Of a DNA stretch of 37,854 nt, positions 25,387 to 34,529 are shown in pieces (within the stretch, counting starts at the first letter, position 1; the number at the start of each line of letters is the position of its first letter). Below the pieces are notes generated by a model. That model worked only from the letters and a program-made list of their open reading frames with translations, did not search any database and was not told where the DNA came from. The translations under genes were made by a program, and so were the position numbers. This stretch comes from Gordonia paraffinivorans NBRC 108238 (GTDB taxonomy: Bacteria > Actinomycetota > Actinomycetes > Mycobacteriales > Mycobacteriaceae), in contig NZ_BAOQ01000043.1 of NCBI RefSeq assembly GCF_000344155.1, positions 1 to 37,854 on the forward strand, given 5' to 3'.

Positions 25387-26259
25387 TCAGCCGGCGTCCT
25401 CGCCCGCCCGCTCGACCTGCTCGACCACCGGCGACATGGCCACCACGACCGCCCCGATCACCGCGGCGATGAAGGCGACCACCGCCACCGGCCCCCAGCC
25501 GGCGCGCACGGTGTCGCCGAGGATGACGATGCCGACGACGCCGGGCACCACGGTCTCGCCGACGACCAGGGAGGCCGACGCGGCGCTCACCGAGCCCTTC
25601 TGCAGGGCGACGGTGAACATGTAGAAGCCGCCCGGGCCGCACAGGATGATCGCGTAGAGCGCGGGATCGGTGAACAGCTCGGCGAGGTCGAAGGGATCGA
25701 GCCCGTCGAGGATGCGCACCGCCACGGCCAGCACGCCGAACAGCACGCCGCCGGACAGGCCGGCCAGGACCGCGACGCGGCTCTGCATCCGCGGCAGGAC
25801 CGCCACGCCGATCCCGAGGATGACCACGCCGACACCGAGCACCGCCCAGTGCAACCACTCCTCGTGCTTGCGACCCTCGTCGCCGGCCGCGAAACCGAGC
25901 AGGACGAGCGAGAGGACGACCACCCCGACCGCAATCCAGTCTCGTTGCGACAACCGCGATTTGAGCACGATGGTCGCCAGCACCACGGTCACGACGAGGT
26001 TGGCGCTGACGATCGGCTGCGCGAGGAACAGCGGGATCATGCGCGCGGCCACCATGTTGCCGAGGAAACCGATGGCGTCGAGCGCCATCCCGGCGACGAA
26101 CGCGAACGTCAGCATCGCCGCGATCGTCGAACGCAGCGACGGCGCCTCGCCGGGGCCGGCACCGGTGTCGGTGACGCTTTGCGCCCCGCGGGCCTGGAGC
26201 ACCGACGCCGTTCCGTACGCGAGCGCCGCGAAGATCGCCGCGAGGATTCCGAGGAGCAT
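25387..26259 (-). CDS. DMT-superfamily (EamA-like) multi-helix membrane protein
   Basis: About 290 residues with around nine to ten hydrophobic helices, starting MLLGILAAIFAALAYGTASV. Features shared with the paralogue at 28212 include ARMIPLFLAQPIVSANLV, DPALYAIILCGPGGFYMFTV and VRAGWGPVAVVAFIAAVIGA. The fold is that of the drug/metabolite transporter superfamily; the substrate cannot be predicted. The ATG at 26259 is preferred to one 19 codons upstream because the extra residues are not membrane-like and fall in the promoter gap. It is divergent from the MFS gene and is followed 81 bases later by the lipase-like gene on the same strand. Confidence 0.8.
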   Translation of the reverse strand: MLLGILAAIFAALAYGTASVLQARGAQSVTDTGAGPGEAPSLRSTIAAMLTFAFVAGMALDAIGFLGNMVAARMIPLFLAQPIVSANLVVTVVLATIVLKSRLSQRDWIAVGVVVLSLVLLGFAAGDEGRKHEEWLHWAVLGVGVVILGIGVAVLPRMQSRVAVLAGLSGGVLFGVLAVAVRILDGLDPFDLAELFTDPALYAIILCGPGGFYMFTVALQKGSVSAASASLVVGETVVPGVVGIVILGDTVRAGWGPVAVVAFIAAVIGAVVVAMSPVVEQVERAGEDAG

Positions 26260-26465
26260 CCGCCCAGTATCGCCGCACGGCGACGAGAACCGCTCACCCA
26301 CCCCGGCTTTCGGCACGCAACTGTTCCCGGCCCGTCACGGATCGGCCCGGACCCCTCCCCGCGGCGGCCCGGAGAAGACCGCCCGCCGGTGGTTCGGAGC
26401 ACCACTTCGGTGCCGTCCGACCATCGAAACTAAGACATCCGGGGAAACCCGACATGCGCGATCTC

Positions 26466-26499
26466 GATCAGCTGATCCAATCGGTTACTGTCTCCGATT
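26466..26499. promoter_or_regulatory. Two palindromes upstream of the MFS transporter gene
   Basis: GATCAGCTGATC (26466-26477) is a perfect 12-bp palindrome. Directly after it AATCGG (26479-26484) and CCGATT (26494-26499) form an inverted repeat with a 9-base spacer. They lie 34-67 bases before the transporter start, within the 273-base divergent gap, where a repressor of an efflux gene would bind. No regulator gene is adjacent. The rest of the gap shows nothing clear. Confidence 0.4.
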
Positions 26500-26532
26500 C
26501 GGGCAAGCCCGACAGGAAGGATCAGCCCCCCC

Positions 26533-28200
26533 ATGACCACTGAAGCATCCGACGACGTATCGGACGAACCGCGCGCGACCAGCCGCCAATGGCTGGGTCT
26601 GGCCGTTCTGGCGACCGGCCTGTCGATGATCGTCGTCGACGGCACCATCGTGAACGTCTCGCTCCCGGTGATCATCGACGACCTGAAACTCGACCTGACC
26701 GACGCGCAGTGGGTCAACAGCCTCTACTCGGTGGTCTTCGCCGCGCTGCTGCTGTCCGCGGGCAGGCTCAGCGACCGGATCGGCCGGCGACTGCTGTTCA
26801 TCGTCGGCGTGGCGGTGTTCCTCGCCGGCAGCCTCCTGGCCGCGGCCGCCGACGACTCGACGTCGCTGATCTGGGCGCGCCTCATCCAGGGCATCGGCGG
26901 CGCGGCCGTGCTGCCGTGCACGCTATCGACGGTGAACGCGACCTTCCGCGGCAAGGACCGGGTGATCGCGTTCGCGGTCTGGGGTTCGGTCATCGCGGGC
27001 ATGGCCGCAGTCGGTCCGCTTCTCGGCGGCTGGCTGACCACGGACTTCTCGTGGCGATGGATCTTCCTGGTGAACGTGCCGATCGGCATCCTGGTCGTCC
27101 TCGGCGCCCTGCTCGTCGTGGACGAGACCAAGGCCGAGATCGCGGTTCCCGGACTCGACGTGGTCGGCCTGCTGCTCAGCATGCTCGGCTTCGGCGCGCT
27201 GATCTTCGCGCTCATCGAGGGCCAGAGCATCGGCTGGTGGAAGCCGATCGCGGATTTGAAGATGCCGGGGGTCACCTGGTCGACCGACGCGCCGGTCTCC
27301 GCGACCCCGGTCGCCGCGCTGGTCGGCATCGTCGCGCTCGCCGCATTCGTCGTCTGGGAGCGGCATCGGGCACGCGCCGGGGAGTCGGCGATCCTCGACC
27401 TCTCGCTGTTCCGGTTCCGCACGTTCAGTGCGGGCAACGTCACCGCCACCCTGGTGGCGATCGGCGAGTTCGGCCTCCTGCTCATCCTGCCCCTGTTCCT
27501 GGTCAACGCCTACGGCCTGTCCACGCTCGGCGCCGGGTACGTGCTCGCCGTGATGGCGGTCGGCGCCTTCCTGTCCGGCGGTATGGCCCGCCAGGTGGCG
27601 GGCCGCTTCGGGGCCCCGCGCACCGTGATGATCGGCCTGGCCCTCGAGGCGTTCGGCGTGCTGGTGTTCGCGCTCTACCTGCGCCCGACGTCGGAGGCCT
27701 GGGTGCTCGCCATCCTGCTCGCCGTCTACGGCGCCGGCCTGGGCCTCGCGTCCGCGCAGCTGACCGGCACCGTCCTGGTCGACATCCCCACCGATGAATC
27801 CGGCCAGGGATCGGCGACGGAGAGCACGGCGCGTCAGCTCGGCGCAGCACTCGGCACGGCCATCCTCGGTACGGTCCTGTCGCTGTTCCTCGCGCACAGC
27901 CTCCCCGACCGTCTCGAGCCGATCGCCCTGCCCTCGCAGGTCGAGACCCCGATCGTCGACGCCACCCGCGACTCGGCGGGCAGCACGATCCCGGCGATCC
28001 GCCACGAGGGCGACCACGGTAGCTTCGGTGCGGAGGGCCCGGCTGTCGCCAAGGCCCTGGAGGACGGCTTCGCCGACGCGACCCGCTGGTCGCTGTTCGT
28101 CGCCGCCGGCTTCCTGTTCCTCGGCTTCCTCTCCTCGTTCCTGCTGCAGTCGCGGCGGCGCGACCCCGACGCCGCGCCGGTGGCCGGCTCGAGCAGCTGA
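26533..28200 (+). CDS. MFS transporter, DHA2 (14-TMS) drug efflux family
   Basis: A 555-residue proton-coupled efflux permease. The first helix has LGLAVLATGLSMIVVDGTIVNVSLPVI in two parts, typical of DHA2 proteins (motif D1 with its conserved Asp). The loop 2-3 motif A is AGRLSDRIGRRLLF, and the antiporter motif C in helix 5 is WGSVIAGMAAVGPLLGGWL. About 14 hydrophobic helices are visible, plus a polar periplasmic stretch before the last. AGGAAGG lies 12 bases before the ATG, slightly far. It probably exports hydrophobic or cationic compounds; the actual substrate is unknown. Two palindromes upstream suggest repression. The gene converges on the second DMT-type gene. Confidence 0.92.
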   Translation: MTTEASDDVSDEPRATSRQWLGLAVLATGLSMIVVDGTIVNVSLPVIIDDLKLDLTDAQWVNSLYSVVFAALLLSAGRLSDRIGRRLLFIVGVAVFLAGSLLAAAADDSTSLIWARLIQGIGGAAVLPCTLSTVNATFRGKDRVIAFAVWGSVIAGMAAVGPLLGGWLTTDFSWRWIFLVNVPIGILVVLGALLVVDETKAEIAVPGLDVVGLLLSMLGFGALIFALIEGQSIGWWKPIADLKMPGVTWSTDAPVSATPVAALVGIVALAAFVVWERHRARAGESAILDLSLFRFRTFSAGNVTATLVAIGEFGLLLILPLFLVNAYGLSTLGAGYVLAVMAVGAFLSGGMARQVAGRFGAPRTVMIGLALEAFGVLVFALYLRPTSEAWVLAILLAVYGAGLGLASAQLTGTVLVDIPTDESGQGSATESTARQLGAALGTAILGTVLSLFLAHSLPDRLEPIALPSQVETPIVDATRDSAGSTIPAIRHEGDHGSFGAEGPAVAKALEDGFADATRWSLFVAAGFLFLGFLSSFLLQSRRRDPDAAPVAGSSS

Positions 28201-28211
28201 CGCGCGCCGGA

Positions 28212-29147
28212 TCAGGTGTTCCGATCTCCCCGCGGGGTGTGCCCATACCCCGCGGGGAGATTCGTCGCCTCGGCGCTCTCGACCGCGGTGACCGCGCCCG
28301 AGGAGGCGAGGGCGACGCCGCCGCCGACCGCGGCGATGAAGGCCACGATCGCGACGGGTCCCCAACCCGCCCGGGTCACGTCGCCGAGGAAGGCGATGCC
28401 GACCGCGCCGGGCAGCACCGTCTGACCGACGACGAGCGCGGCGGCGGCACCGTTGACCGATCCCGTCTGCAGCGCGACGGTGAACAGGTAGAAGCCGCCG
28501 ATGCCGCTGATCAGCAACGCATACAGCGCCGGGTCGGTGAACAGCACGACGAGATCGAACGGCTCGACGCCGACCAGGATGCGCGAGGCCACGGCCATCA
28601 CGCCGAACACCGCGCCGGCGATGAGTCCGGTGACCGAGGCGATGTGCTTCTTCAGGCGGCGCATCAGCAACAGCCCGAGCACGATCAGCGCCGGACCTGC
28701 CACCAGGACCGCCCACCTCATCCACGTCGGGTGATCGACGCCCTCGCGTCCGGCCGACGCGGCCAGCAGCGCCAGGGACACGACGACCACCGCACCGGCG
28801 ATCCAATCACGCAGCGCCAGATGCACTTTCAGCACGACCATGGCCAGCAGCGCGGTGGCGACGAGTCGCGCGGAGATGATCGTCTGCGACAGGAACAGCG
28901 GGATCAGCCGGGCCGAGGCGATCGTCGCGACGAAGCCGACGAGGTCGAAGGCGAACCCGATCAGGAACGGGACCGTCAGCATCGTCAGCGCGGTCGACTT
29001 CAGCGACGGATGCGCACCCGCGGATCGCCGGCGCTCCTCGCGGATGGCCGCACGCTGTGAGACCTGTTCGGCGCCGAGCGCCTGCAGGACAGCCGCCGCG
29101 GCGAAGGCGAGAGCCCCGATGACCGCGATGACGATCCCGAGGACCAT
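28212..29147 (-). CDS. DMT-superfamily (EamA-like) multi-helix membrane protein (second copy)
   Basis: A 311-residue paralogue of the protein at 25387-26259, with the same signatures: ARLIPLFLSQTIISARLVAT, DPALYALLISGIGGFYLFTV and TRAGWGPVAIVAFIAAVGGG. About ten hydrophobic helices are present. A short cytoplasmic insert (EERRRSAGAHPS) follows the first helix. It starts 12 bases after the serS stop, so it is probably transcribed with serS. Its last codons (AGYGHTPRGDRNT) are encoded by the arms of a strong hairpin that doubles as terminator for the convergent MFS gene. Substrate unknown. Confidence 0.82.
   Translation of the reverse strand: MVLGIVIAVIGALAFAAAAVLQALGAEQVSQRAAIREERRRSAGAHPSLKSTALTMLTVPFLIGFAFDLVGFVATIASARLIPLFLSQTIISARLVATALLAMVVLKVHLALRDWIAGAVVVVSLALLAASAGREGVDHPTWMRWAVLVAGPALIVLGLLLMRRLKKHIASVTGLIAGAVFGVMAVASRILVGVEPFDLVVLFTDPALYALLISGIGGFYLFTVALQTGSVNGAAAALVVGQTVLPGAVGIAFLGDVTRAGWGPVAIVAFIAAVGGGVALASSGAVTAVESAEATNLPAGYGHTPRGDRNT
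28224..28261. terminator. Perfect 15-bp hairpin shared by two convergent genes
   Basis: ATCTCCCCGCGGGGT (28224-28238) pairs perfectly with ACCCCGCGGGGAGAT (28247-28261) over an 8-base loop. It begins 24 bases after the MFS stop and lies inside the last codons of the opposing DMT-type gene. Each arm also contains the self-complementary CCCCGCGGGG, so cruciform and intra-arm structures are possible. No T-run follows on either strand. Confidence 0.65.
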
Positions 29148-29158
29148 GACGACTCAGT

Positions 29159-30418
29159 TCACTGCGGGGTGAGGACGTCGGTGCCGACGAACTTCGCCAG
29201 CTCGGGCGGCAGCTTCACCGAGCCGTCGGGCTGCTGGTGGTTCTCCAGGATCGCCACGAGCCAGCGGGTCGTGGCCAGGGTGCCGTTCAGCGTCGCCGCG
29301 ACCTGCGGCTTGCCGTTGGAGTCGCGGTAGCGGATCGACAGGCGCCGGGCCTGGAAGGTGGTGCAGTTCGACGTCGAGGTGAGCTCCCGGTACGTGTTCT
29401 GCGTCGGGATCCAGGCCTCGCAGTCGAACTTCCGGGCCGCCGACGAACCGAGGTCGCCGCCGGCCACGTCGATGACGCGGTAGGGCACGTCGATCGCGGC
29501 GAGCATCTCCTTCTCCCAGTTCAGCAGGCGCTGGTGCTCGGCCTCGGCATCCTCGGGTTTGCAGTAGACGAAGCCCTCGACCTTGTCGAACTGGTGCACG
29601 CGGATGATGCCGCGGGTGTCCTTGCCGTAGCTTCCCGCCTCGCGGCGGAAGCACGTCGACCAGCCGGCGTAGCGCTTCGGCCCGTCGGACAGGTCGAGGA
29701 TCTCGTCCATGTGGTAGCCGGCCAGCGGCACCTCCGACGTGCCGACCAGGTACAGGTCGTCGTCCTTGTCGAGGTGGTAGACCTCGTCGGCGTGGGCGCC
29801 GAGGAAGCCCGTGCCCTCCATGACCTCCGGGCGCACCAGAACCGGCGGGATCATCAGCTGGAAGCCGTTGGCCGCGGCCTTCTGCGCGGCCATGTTCAGC
29901 AGGCCGAGCTGCAAGAACGCGCCCTGGCCGGTGAGGAAGTAGAACCGCGAGCCCGAGACCTTGGCGCCGCGCTCCATGTCGAGCAGGCCCAGCGACTCGC
30001 CGAGCTCCAGGTGGTCCTTGGGGTTCTCGATCTCGCGGACCTCACCGACGTGCTCGAGGACCACGTAGTCGTCCTCGCCCCCGGCGGGCGCCTGCGGCGC
30101 GACGATGTTGGAGATCGCGCGGTGCGCCCGCGCGGTGGCCGCCTCGGCCTCGGCCTGCCGGGCGACGGCGGCCTTCACCTTCTCGGCGAGTTCCTTGCCC
30201 TTGGCGAGCAGCGCCTGCTTCTCCTCGCCCTGCGCCTTGCCGACCTGTTTGCCGAGCGCCTTCTGCTCGGATCGAAGCGTGTCGGCCTCCACGATCGCCG
30301 AGCGACGCTCCGCATCGGCCTCGAGAAGGGCATCCACCAGACCGGGGTCCTCGCCGCGGGCGCGCTGCGAGGCGCGGACCAGATCCGGGTCGTCTCGAAC
30401 AATCTTCAGGTCGATCAC
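29159..30418 (-). CDS. serS: Seryl-tRNA synthetase
   Basis: A 419-residue class II aminoacyl-tRNA synthetase that charges tRNA-Ser (and tRNA-Sec where present). The N-terminal ~105 residues form the antiparallel coiled-coil tRNA-binding arm, rich in Ala, Glu and Lys. The catalytic core has [16 protein letters not shown], motif 2 [22 protein letters not shown] and motif 3 [18 protein letters not shown]. The start is GTG 30418 (GTG ATC GAC CTG AAG), giving the usual N-terminus [12 protein letters not shown]; the longer upstream frame is not protein-like. It corresponds to Rv3834c and is divergent from the septum-formation gene as in M. tuberculosis. Confidence 0.97.
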   Translation of the reverse strand: MIDLKIVRDDPDLVRASQRARGEDPGLVDALLEADAERRSAIVEADTLRSEQKALGKQVGKAQGEEKQALLAKGKELAEKVKAAVARQAEAEAATARAHRAISNIVAPQAPAGGEDDYVVLEHVGEVREIENPKDHLELGESLGLLDMERGAKVSGSRFYFLTGQGAFLQLGLLNMAAQKAAANGFQLMIPPVLVRPEVMEGTGFLGAHADEVYHLDKDDDLYLVGTSEVPLAGYHMDEILDLSDGPKRYAGWSTCFRREAGSYGKDTRGIIRVHQFDKVEGFVYCKPEDAEAEHQRLLNWEKEMLAAIDVPYRVIDVAGGDLGSSAARKFDCEAWIPTQNTYRELTSTSNCTTFQARRLSIRYRDSNGKPQVAATLNGTLATTRWLVAILENHQQPDGSVKLPPELAKFVGTDVLTPQ

Positions 30419-30475
30419 GCTTTCAAACCCTACTTGAGCGCAGGATCCGAAACGGGCCAGGCATGATGGATCCCG

Positions 30476-31744
30476 ATGAACACGCCCGACCCCGATCGCG
30501 CCAGGCGCGCCCCGGACGAGTCCGATCCCGGGCACGCAGCCGAGACCGCACCCATCGCCGAGTCGGTGCCGACCGACGACTTCGCTCCGGTCGACCCGTC
30601 CGGCACCCACGAGCCGCACCCGGACACCGACGGCGATGCACACGGCGCCACCGTCGCCGCCGGCACGCCGGCCCGGTCGTCCGGCCGCAGGATCGGCCGC
30701 AACCCGGTCCTCGTCGTCCTCGTCGCGATCGTCGTCGGCGCCATCGCCGCGGGCGGCGTCGCATACGCGGCAGGCGTCTTCGACGATTCCGGCAGTGTCG
30801 GCGGCAGCGACATCGGCGAGCGCAAGCTCGTGCAGAACGCCTTCACCCAGTCGGTGGCCGGCGACTGCCTGGACTGGCCCGAGGGCGATCCCGGCAATCC
30901 GTCGAAGGTGGGATGCGAGCACAAGCACCGCTTCGAGGTGGCCGGCGGCATCGACACCTCGCTGATCCCGAGTTCGGAGTTCGGCGAGGACGCGCCGTGG
31001 CCGGGCCCGGAGCGCTTCGCGGCGATCCGCGACGAGCAGTGCCCGATCGTCGTCGACCAGTACCTCGACGGCCGGCTCGACCCGCAGGGGCGGTTCGCGG
31101 TCGGCATGATGTACCCCTCGCAGGACCAGTGGGGCAAGGGCGCCCGCGAGCTGCGCTGCGGCATCCAGGAGAACGGGCCCGACGGCCTGCCCGCGCAGTT
31201 CTCCGGCCGCGTCGCCGACCAGAACCAGTCGTTCGTGTGGCCGGAGGGCACCTGCATCGGCATCGATCCCGAGGACCGCTCACCGACCGGCTTCCCGGTG
31301 AACTGCGCCGAGCCCCACGCATTCCAGACCACCGGCATCGTCGACCTCGCGGTCCGCTTCGGCGACCGGATGTCGGACAAGCCGTGGCCGCCGACCGGCG
31401 CGCAGAACAGCTACCTGGAGTCGATCTGCCCCAAGCAGGCCGAACGCTTCGCGGGCGGCGCGGACAAGCTCGACCAGACCACCCTCAACGTGCAGTGGTC
31501 GGTGCTCTCGGAGCCGAGCTGGCTGGCCGGCAGCCGCAAGGTGGTCTGCTACCTGGGCCTGCCCGACAAGCGCGGCGGTTTCGCCACCCTCGTCGGCGAC
31601 GCCAAGGAGGGCACGCTGCTCATCAACGGCAAGGCCCCGGTCCCGCCGCCGGCCGCCCCGCCCGGTCGCGCGCTGCCCACGCCGGTGCCGCTGCCGCCGG
31701 GTATCGCGCCGAACCCGGCCGAAGTCCCCGCGCCGGCGGGCTGA
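30476..31744 (+). CDS. Septum-formation family membrane protein (Rv3835-like)
   Basis: A 422-residue protein with a long polar, Pro/Asp/His-rich cytoplasmic N-terminus (1-74), one transmembrane helix (about 75-99, [19 protein letters not shown]) and an extracytoplasmic part of ~320 residues. The outer part has paired cysteines in two similar halves (GDCLDWPEG with [11 protein letters not shown], then [10 protein letters not shown] with [11 protein letters not shown]), the pattern of the septum-formation domain. The C-terminus is Pro/Ala-rich. Its function is poorly known; a role at the division site is family-based. Only 57 bases separate it from the divergent serS. The small metallopeptidase gene follows after 3 bases. 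Confidence 0.87.
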   Translation: MNTPDPDRARRAPDESDPGHAAETAPIAESVPTDDFAPVDPSGTHEPHPDTDGDAHGATVAAGTPARSSGRRIGRNPVLVVLVAIVVGAIAAGGVAYAAGVFDDSGSVGGSDIGERKLVQNAFTQSVAGDCLDWPEGDPGNPSKVGCEHKHRFEVAGGIDTSLIPSSEFGEDAPWPGPERFAAIRDEQCPIVVDQYLDGRLDPQGRFAVGMMYPSQDQWGKGARELRCGIQENGPDGLPAQFSGRVADQNQSFVWPEGTCIGIDPEDRSPTGFPVNCAEPHAFQTTGIVDLAVRFGDRMSDKPWPPTGAQNSYLESICPKQAERFAGGADKLDQTTLNVQWSVLSEPSWLAGSRKVVCYLGLPDKRGGFATLVGDAKEGTLLINGKAPVPPPAAPPGRALPTPVPLPPGIAPNPAEVPAPAG

Positions 31745-31747
31745 CCC

Positions 31748-32098
31748 ATGCCGGTCAGGATGTCCGACGACGAGTTCGACGGGCTGGTCTCGGATGCGCT
31801 CGACACCATCCCGTCGGAACTCACCGACGAGATGAACAACGTGGTGATCCTCGTGGAGCCGCGCAACCCGGAGGAGCCCGACATCCTCGGGCTGTACCAG
31901 GGCATCGCGCTCACCCTGCGCGACCACGACTACGGCGGGTACCTGCCCGACACGATCACCATCTATCGCGAACCGATCCTCGCCATGTGCGATTCGCGCG
32001 AGGAGGTGGTGCACGAGGTGGCGGTGACCGTCATGCACGAGATCGCCCACCACTTCGGCATCGACGACGAGTGGCTGCACGCCAACGGCTGGGGCTGA
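31748..32098 (+). CDS. Small zincin-fold metallopeptidase family protein (Rv3836-like)
   Basis: A 116-residue cytoplasmic protein ending in the zinc motif VMHEIAHHFGIDDEWL, that is HExxHxxGxxD with the third ligand Asp (metzincin-like). The preceding strand (DTITIYREPI) and LYQGIALTLR are typical of this family of minimal zincins. No signal peptide or propeptide is visible, and the physiological substrate is not known. It begins 3 bases after the septum-formation gene stop and is surely co-transcribed with it, as in M. tuberculosis. Confidence 0.88.
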   Translation: MPVRMSDDEFDGLVSDALDTIPSELTDEMNNVVILVEPRNPEEPDILGLYQGIALTLRDHDYGGYLPDTITIYREPILAMCDSREEVVHEVAVTVMHEIAHHFGIDDEWLHANGWG

Positions 32099-32189
32099 CC
32101 GGCGCGTCGATCCGCCCGCGGCAGGTTTGGCCCCGGGGCGTACGAGGAATACGGGGGGCACCGGTTCAGCCCACCGTAGGAGCACACCC

Positions 32190-32690
32190 ATGTCGACCGA
32201 CGCCATCGTCATCCTCAAGGACGAACACAAGGAGATCCGCAAGCTGTTCCGCGACTTCCGGTCCGCGGGAGACAACGCCGTCAAGACCAAGGGCAAGATC
32301 GTCGACAAGATCATCGAGGCCCTGACGGTGCACACCTACATCGAGAACGAGGTGATGTACCCCGAGATCCGCAGGCGGGTCCCCGAACTCGAGGACGACA
32401 TCCTCGAGTCCTACGAGGAACACCACGTCGCGGATGTGCTCGTCGTCGAACTGGCCGGGATGAGCCCGGACGCCGAGCGATTCGACGCCAAGACCACGGT
32501 CCTCATCGAGAACGTCGAGCACCACATCGAAGAGGAAGAGGACGAGTGGTTCCCCAAGGTGCGGGAAGCGCTCGGCCGCAAGGAGCTCCGGGAGATCGAC
32601 GAGGAGATGCTCGCGCGCCGCGAGAAGGCCCCGCGGCGCCCCTCCCAGCCGTCGGCGCTCAAGAAGACGGTGGACGCGATCATCAAGTAG
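32190..32690 (+). CDS. Hemerythrin HHE-domain protein
   Basis: A 166-residue four-helix protein with di-iron ligands in hemerythrin order: H13 in KDEHKEIRKLF, H48 and E52 in ALTVHTYIENEVMYP, H78 in YEEHHVADVL, and H111/H112 with the acidic run EEEEDEWF. Such proteins bind O2 or NO, or act in oxidative-stress responses. The ATG at 32190 is chosen because TAGGAG lies about 8 bases upstream. The C-terminal ~35 residues are basic (RREKAPRRPSQ and ALKKTVDAIIK). It lies 91 bases after the metallopeptidase gene, so it may have its own promoter. Confidence 0.9.
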   Translation: MSTDAIVILKDEHKEIRKLFRDFRSAGDNAVKTKGKIVDKIIEALTVHTYIENEVMYPEIRRRVPELEDDILESYEEHHVADVLVVELAGMSPDAERFDAKTTVLIENVEHHIEEEEDEWFPKVREALGRKELREIDEEMLARREKAPRRPSQPSALKKTVDAIIK

Positions 32691-32692
32691 CC

Positions 32693-32714
32693 GGCCCGGG
32701 GAAATCGCCCGGCC
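32693..32714. terminator. Possible bidirectional terminator, hemerythrin / PGM-like gap
   Basis: GGCCCGGG (32693-32700) pairs with CCCGGCC (32708-32714) with one bulged C and a 7-base loop, starting 2 bases after the hemerythrin stop. It fills much of the 48-base gap between convergent stops. No T-run is present. Confidence 0.4.
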
Positions 32715-32738
32715 AGGCCTCGGGCCGTGGGCGACAGG

Positions 32739-33398
32739 TCAGCCCATGGGGTCGTCGACGAGCGGTTCGTCGACGCGCCCGAACGGCGCGGTCGTCGCAC
32801 CCCACCGATGGCAGGCCCACACCCCGTCGACGTACTCGAGCTCGATGGAGCCGGTGTTGCCCAGGTGCGTCGCCGCGGCGAAGCGCGAGTCGATACCGGC
32901 CAGTCGTGCGGCGATGAGGCGGATGGCCGCACCGTGGCTGACCAGGAACACCTCCCGCCGGCGGGTACCGGTCAGGTACTGCGCGGCCAGGTCCTCGATC
33001 GTCGGGATGTAGCGCTCGTAGACCATCTCCAGCGATTCGCCGCCGGGGATGCGGACGTCGAGGTCGCCGGCGTGCCACCGCTCCATCACCTGGTGGAAGG
33101 TGTCGTGGGCCTCGCGGTCGGAACGGTCCTCGAGGTCGCCGGCCTGGACCTCGTGCACTCCGTCGATCGCCTCGGTCTCGACGTCCCACACCGAGCCGAT
33201 GAGCTCTGCGGTCTGCCGGGCCCGGATGGCGTGCGAGCTGACCAGGAGCACGTCCTCGCGCGGCTCGTTCTCCAGGCCGAACCGAACCCCTTGCCGCGCA
33301 CCGAAATCGGTGAGGGAGGCGCCGGGCAGGGCGGTGTCGAGGCGACGCATGACGTTCGCCGTGGTCTCGCCGTGACGGACCAGGTGCAGGCGCGCCAT
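32739..33398 (-). CDS. Histidine-phosphatase (phosphoglycerate mutase-like) family protein
   Basis: A 219-residue histidine phosphatase: LHLVRHGETTANVM carries the catalytic RHG (R8-H9-G10), SSHAIRARQTAELIG the second Arg, and FLVSHGAAIRLI the second His. Despite the family name, many members are phosphatases of other substrates. It corresponds to Rv3837c and overlaps pheA by one base (TGATG at 33400-33396), so translation is coupled. A link to aromatic amino acid synthesis follows only from this coupling. Confidence 0.9.
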   Translation of the reverse strand: MARLHLVRHGETTANVMRRLDTALPGASLTDFGARQGVRFGLENEPREDVLLVSSHAIRARQTAELIGSVWDVETEAIDGVHEVQAGDLEDRSDREAHDTFHQVMERWHAGDLDVRIPGGESLEMVYERYIPTIEDLAAQYLTGTRRREVFLVSHGAAIRLIAARLAGIDSRFAAATHLGNTGSIELEYVDGVWACHRWGATTAPFGRVDEPLVDDPMG

Positions 33399-34366
33399 CA
33401 GTACTCACCTCGGCGCATCGCCGCGACCCAGGCCAGCGACTCGTCCTGATCCGGTGGCGGGGTGCCGGTGGTGCGGGCCGCCGGCCACGACCCCAGGTAC
33501 ACCACGCGCTCACACCGTCGGTGAAGCGCCGCAAGGGCCTCGGCGACTGCGGCGTCGTCGATGTGACCGACGGCGTCGAGGAAGAAGCGGTAGCGCCCGG
33601 CGATCGCCCGGCCCTCCGCCTCGTCGCGCTGCGGTCGCGACTCGATGCGCGTGAGATCGATCCCCCGGGAGGCGAACTCGTTCATGGCCGCCATCAGGCT
33701 GCCGGGCTCGTTGGCCAGGTCGAGGATGACCGACGTGCGGTCGGTGCCGGTCCGCCGCGTCGGAGCCGCGGGGCGTCCGAGGACGAGGAATCGCGTGGTG
33801 GCCTCCTTGGCGTCGCAGACGCCGTCGGCGAGCACCGTGAGGTCCGACAGCCGCGCGGCGAGGCCGGTGGTGACCGCGGCGTCGGCCCGGCCCGCGGCGA
33901 CGTCCTGGGCCGCAGCGGCGTTCGAACCCGAGGTGAGGAACTCCGCGTTCGGGAAGAGCTCGGCGACCGAGCGCCGGACCTGCGCCGAGGCCACCGGATA
34001 GGCCGCGATGGTGCGGACCTCCTCATTGGCCATCGGTGCGGCGGCGGCGATCGTGAAGGCGATGTCGAGGACCGTCTCGGCGAACACCTGGACGCGTCCG
34101 GCCGCGCCGGAGCTCGCCGGCGGCACGAGCGCGTCCATGGTCGCCGGGACCGAGCCCTCGAGGGAGCTCTCCACCGGGACGCAGCCGTAGTCGGCCTCAC
34201 CGCTGCGGACCATCGCGATGGTCGCCGCGGGGCTCGACGTCGCCACCTTGGTGACGCCGCCGGTCAGGTCGAGGCCGCCGAGCGAGGGGTCGTGAGAGGC
34301 GAGAACCTCATCGAGTGCCATCTCGGCGAAGGTTCCGCGCGGGCCGAAGTAGGCGATGACAGGCAC
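33398..34366 (-). CDS. pheA: Prephenate dehydratase
   Basis: A 322-residue enzyme converting prephenate to phenylpyruvate in phenylalanine synthesis. The catalytic part starts VIAYFGPRGTFAEMAL, with PVESSLEGSVPATMDAL and the active-site TRF in DAKEATTRFLVLG. The C-terminal ACT domain has SVILDLANEPGSLMAAMNEF and the Phe-binding RIESRP. The domain order is that of monofunctional actinobacterial PheA (Rv3838c). The start is GTG 34366 or GTG 34369; no clear ribosome binding site is seen, and the longer upstream reading is not supported. Feedback inhibition by phenylalanine through the ACT domain is expected. Confidence 0.95.
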   Translation of the reverse strand: MPVIAYFGPRGTFAEMALDEVLASHDPSLGGLDLTGGVTKVATSSPAATIAMVRSGEADYGCVPVESSLEGSVPATMDALVPPASSGAAGRVQVFAETVLDIAFTIAAAAPMANEEVRTIAAYPVASAQVRRSVAELFPNAEFLTSGSNAAAAQDVAAGRADAAVTTGLAARLSDLTVLADGVCDAKEATTRFLVLGRPAAPTRRTGTDRTSVILDLANEPGSLMAAMNEFASRGIDLTRIESRPQRDEAEGRAIAGRYRFFLDAVGHIDDAAVAEALAALHRRCERVVYLGSWPAARTTGTPPPDQDESLAWVAAMRRGEY

Positions 34367-34463
34367 CACACGAGAGTAGTGGACGCCGGCGGATGCTCTG
34401 GTGAGGCCGCGTTCGGCCGACACATGGGGTACGAGGACCCATTGACGCGCGAGGCACGGCTAT

Positions 34464-34482
34464 TTAGGTTAGGGTTACCTTC
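34464..34482 (+). promoter_or_regulatory. IdeR/DtxR iron box
   Basis: TTAGGTTAGGGTTACCTTC matches the 19-bp iron-box consensus TWAGGTTAGSCTWACCTWA at 17 positions; the mismatches are G for C at position 11 and C for A at position 19. It lies 48-66 bases before the DUF2470 gene. In M. tuberculosis the matching gene Rv3839 is IdeR-repressed, which supports the call. The rest of the 163-base divergent gap to pheA shows nothing clear. Confidence 0.82.
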
Positions 34483-34529
34483 CAAAGCACACGCCACGGT
34501 GCCCCACGACGCGCCCATCGGAGACAGAC

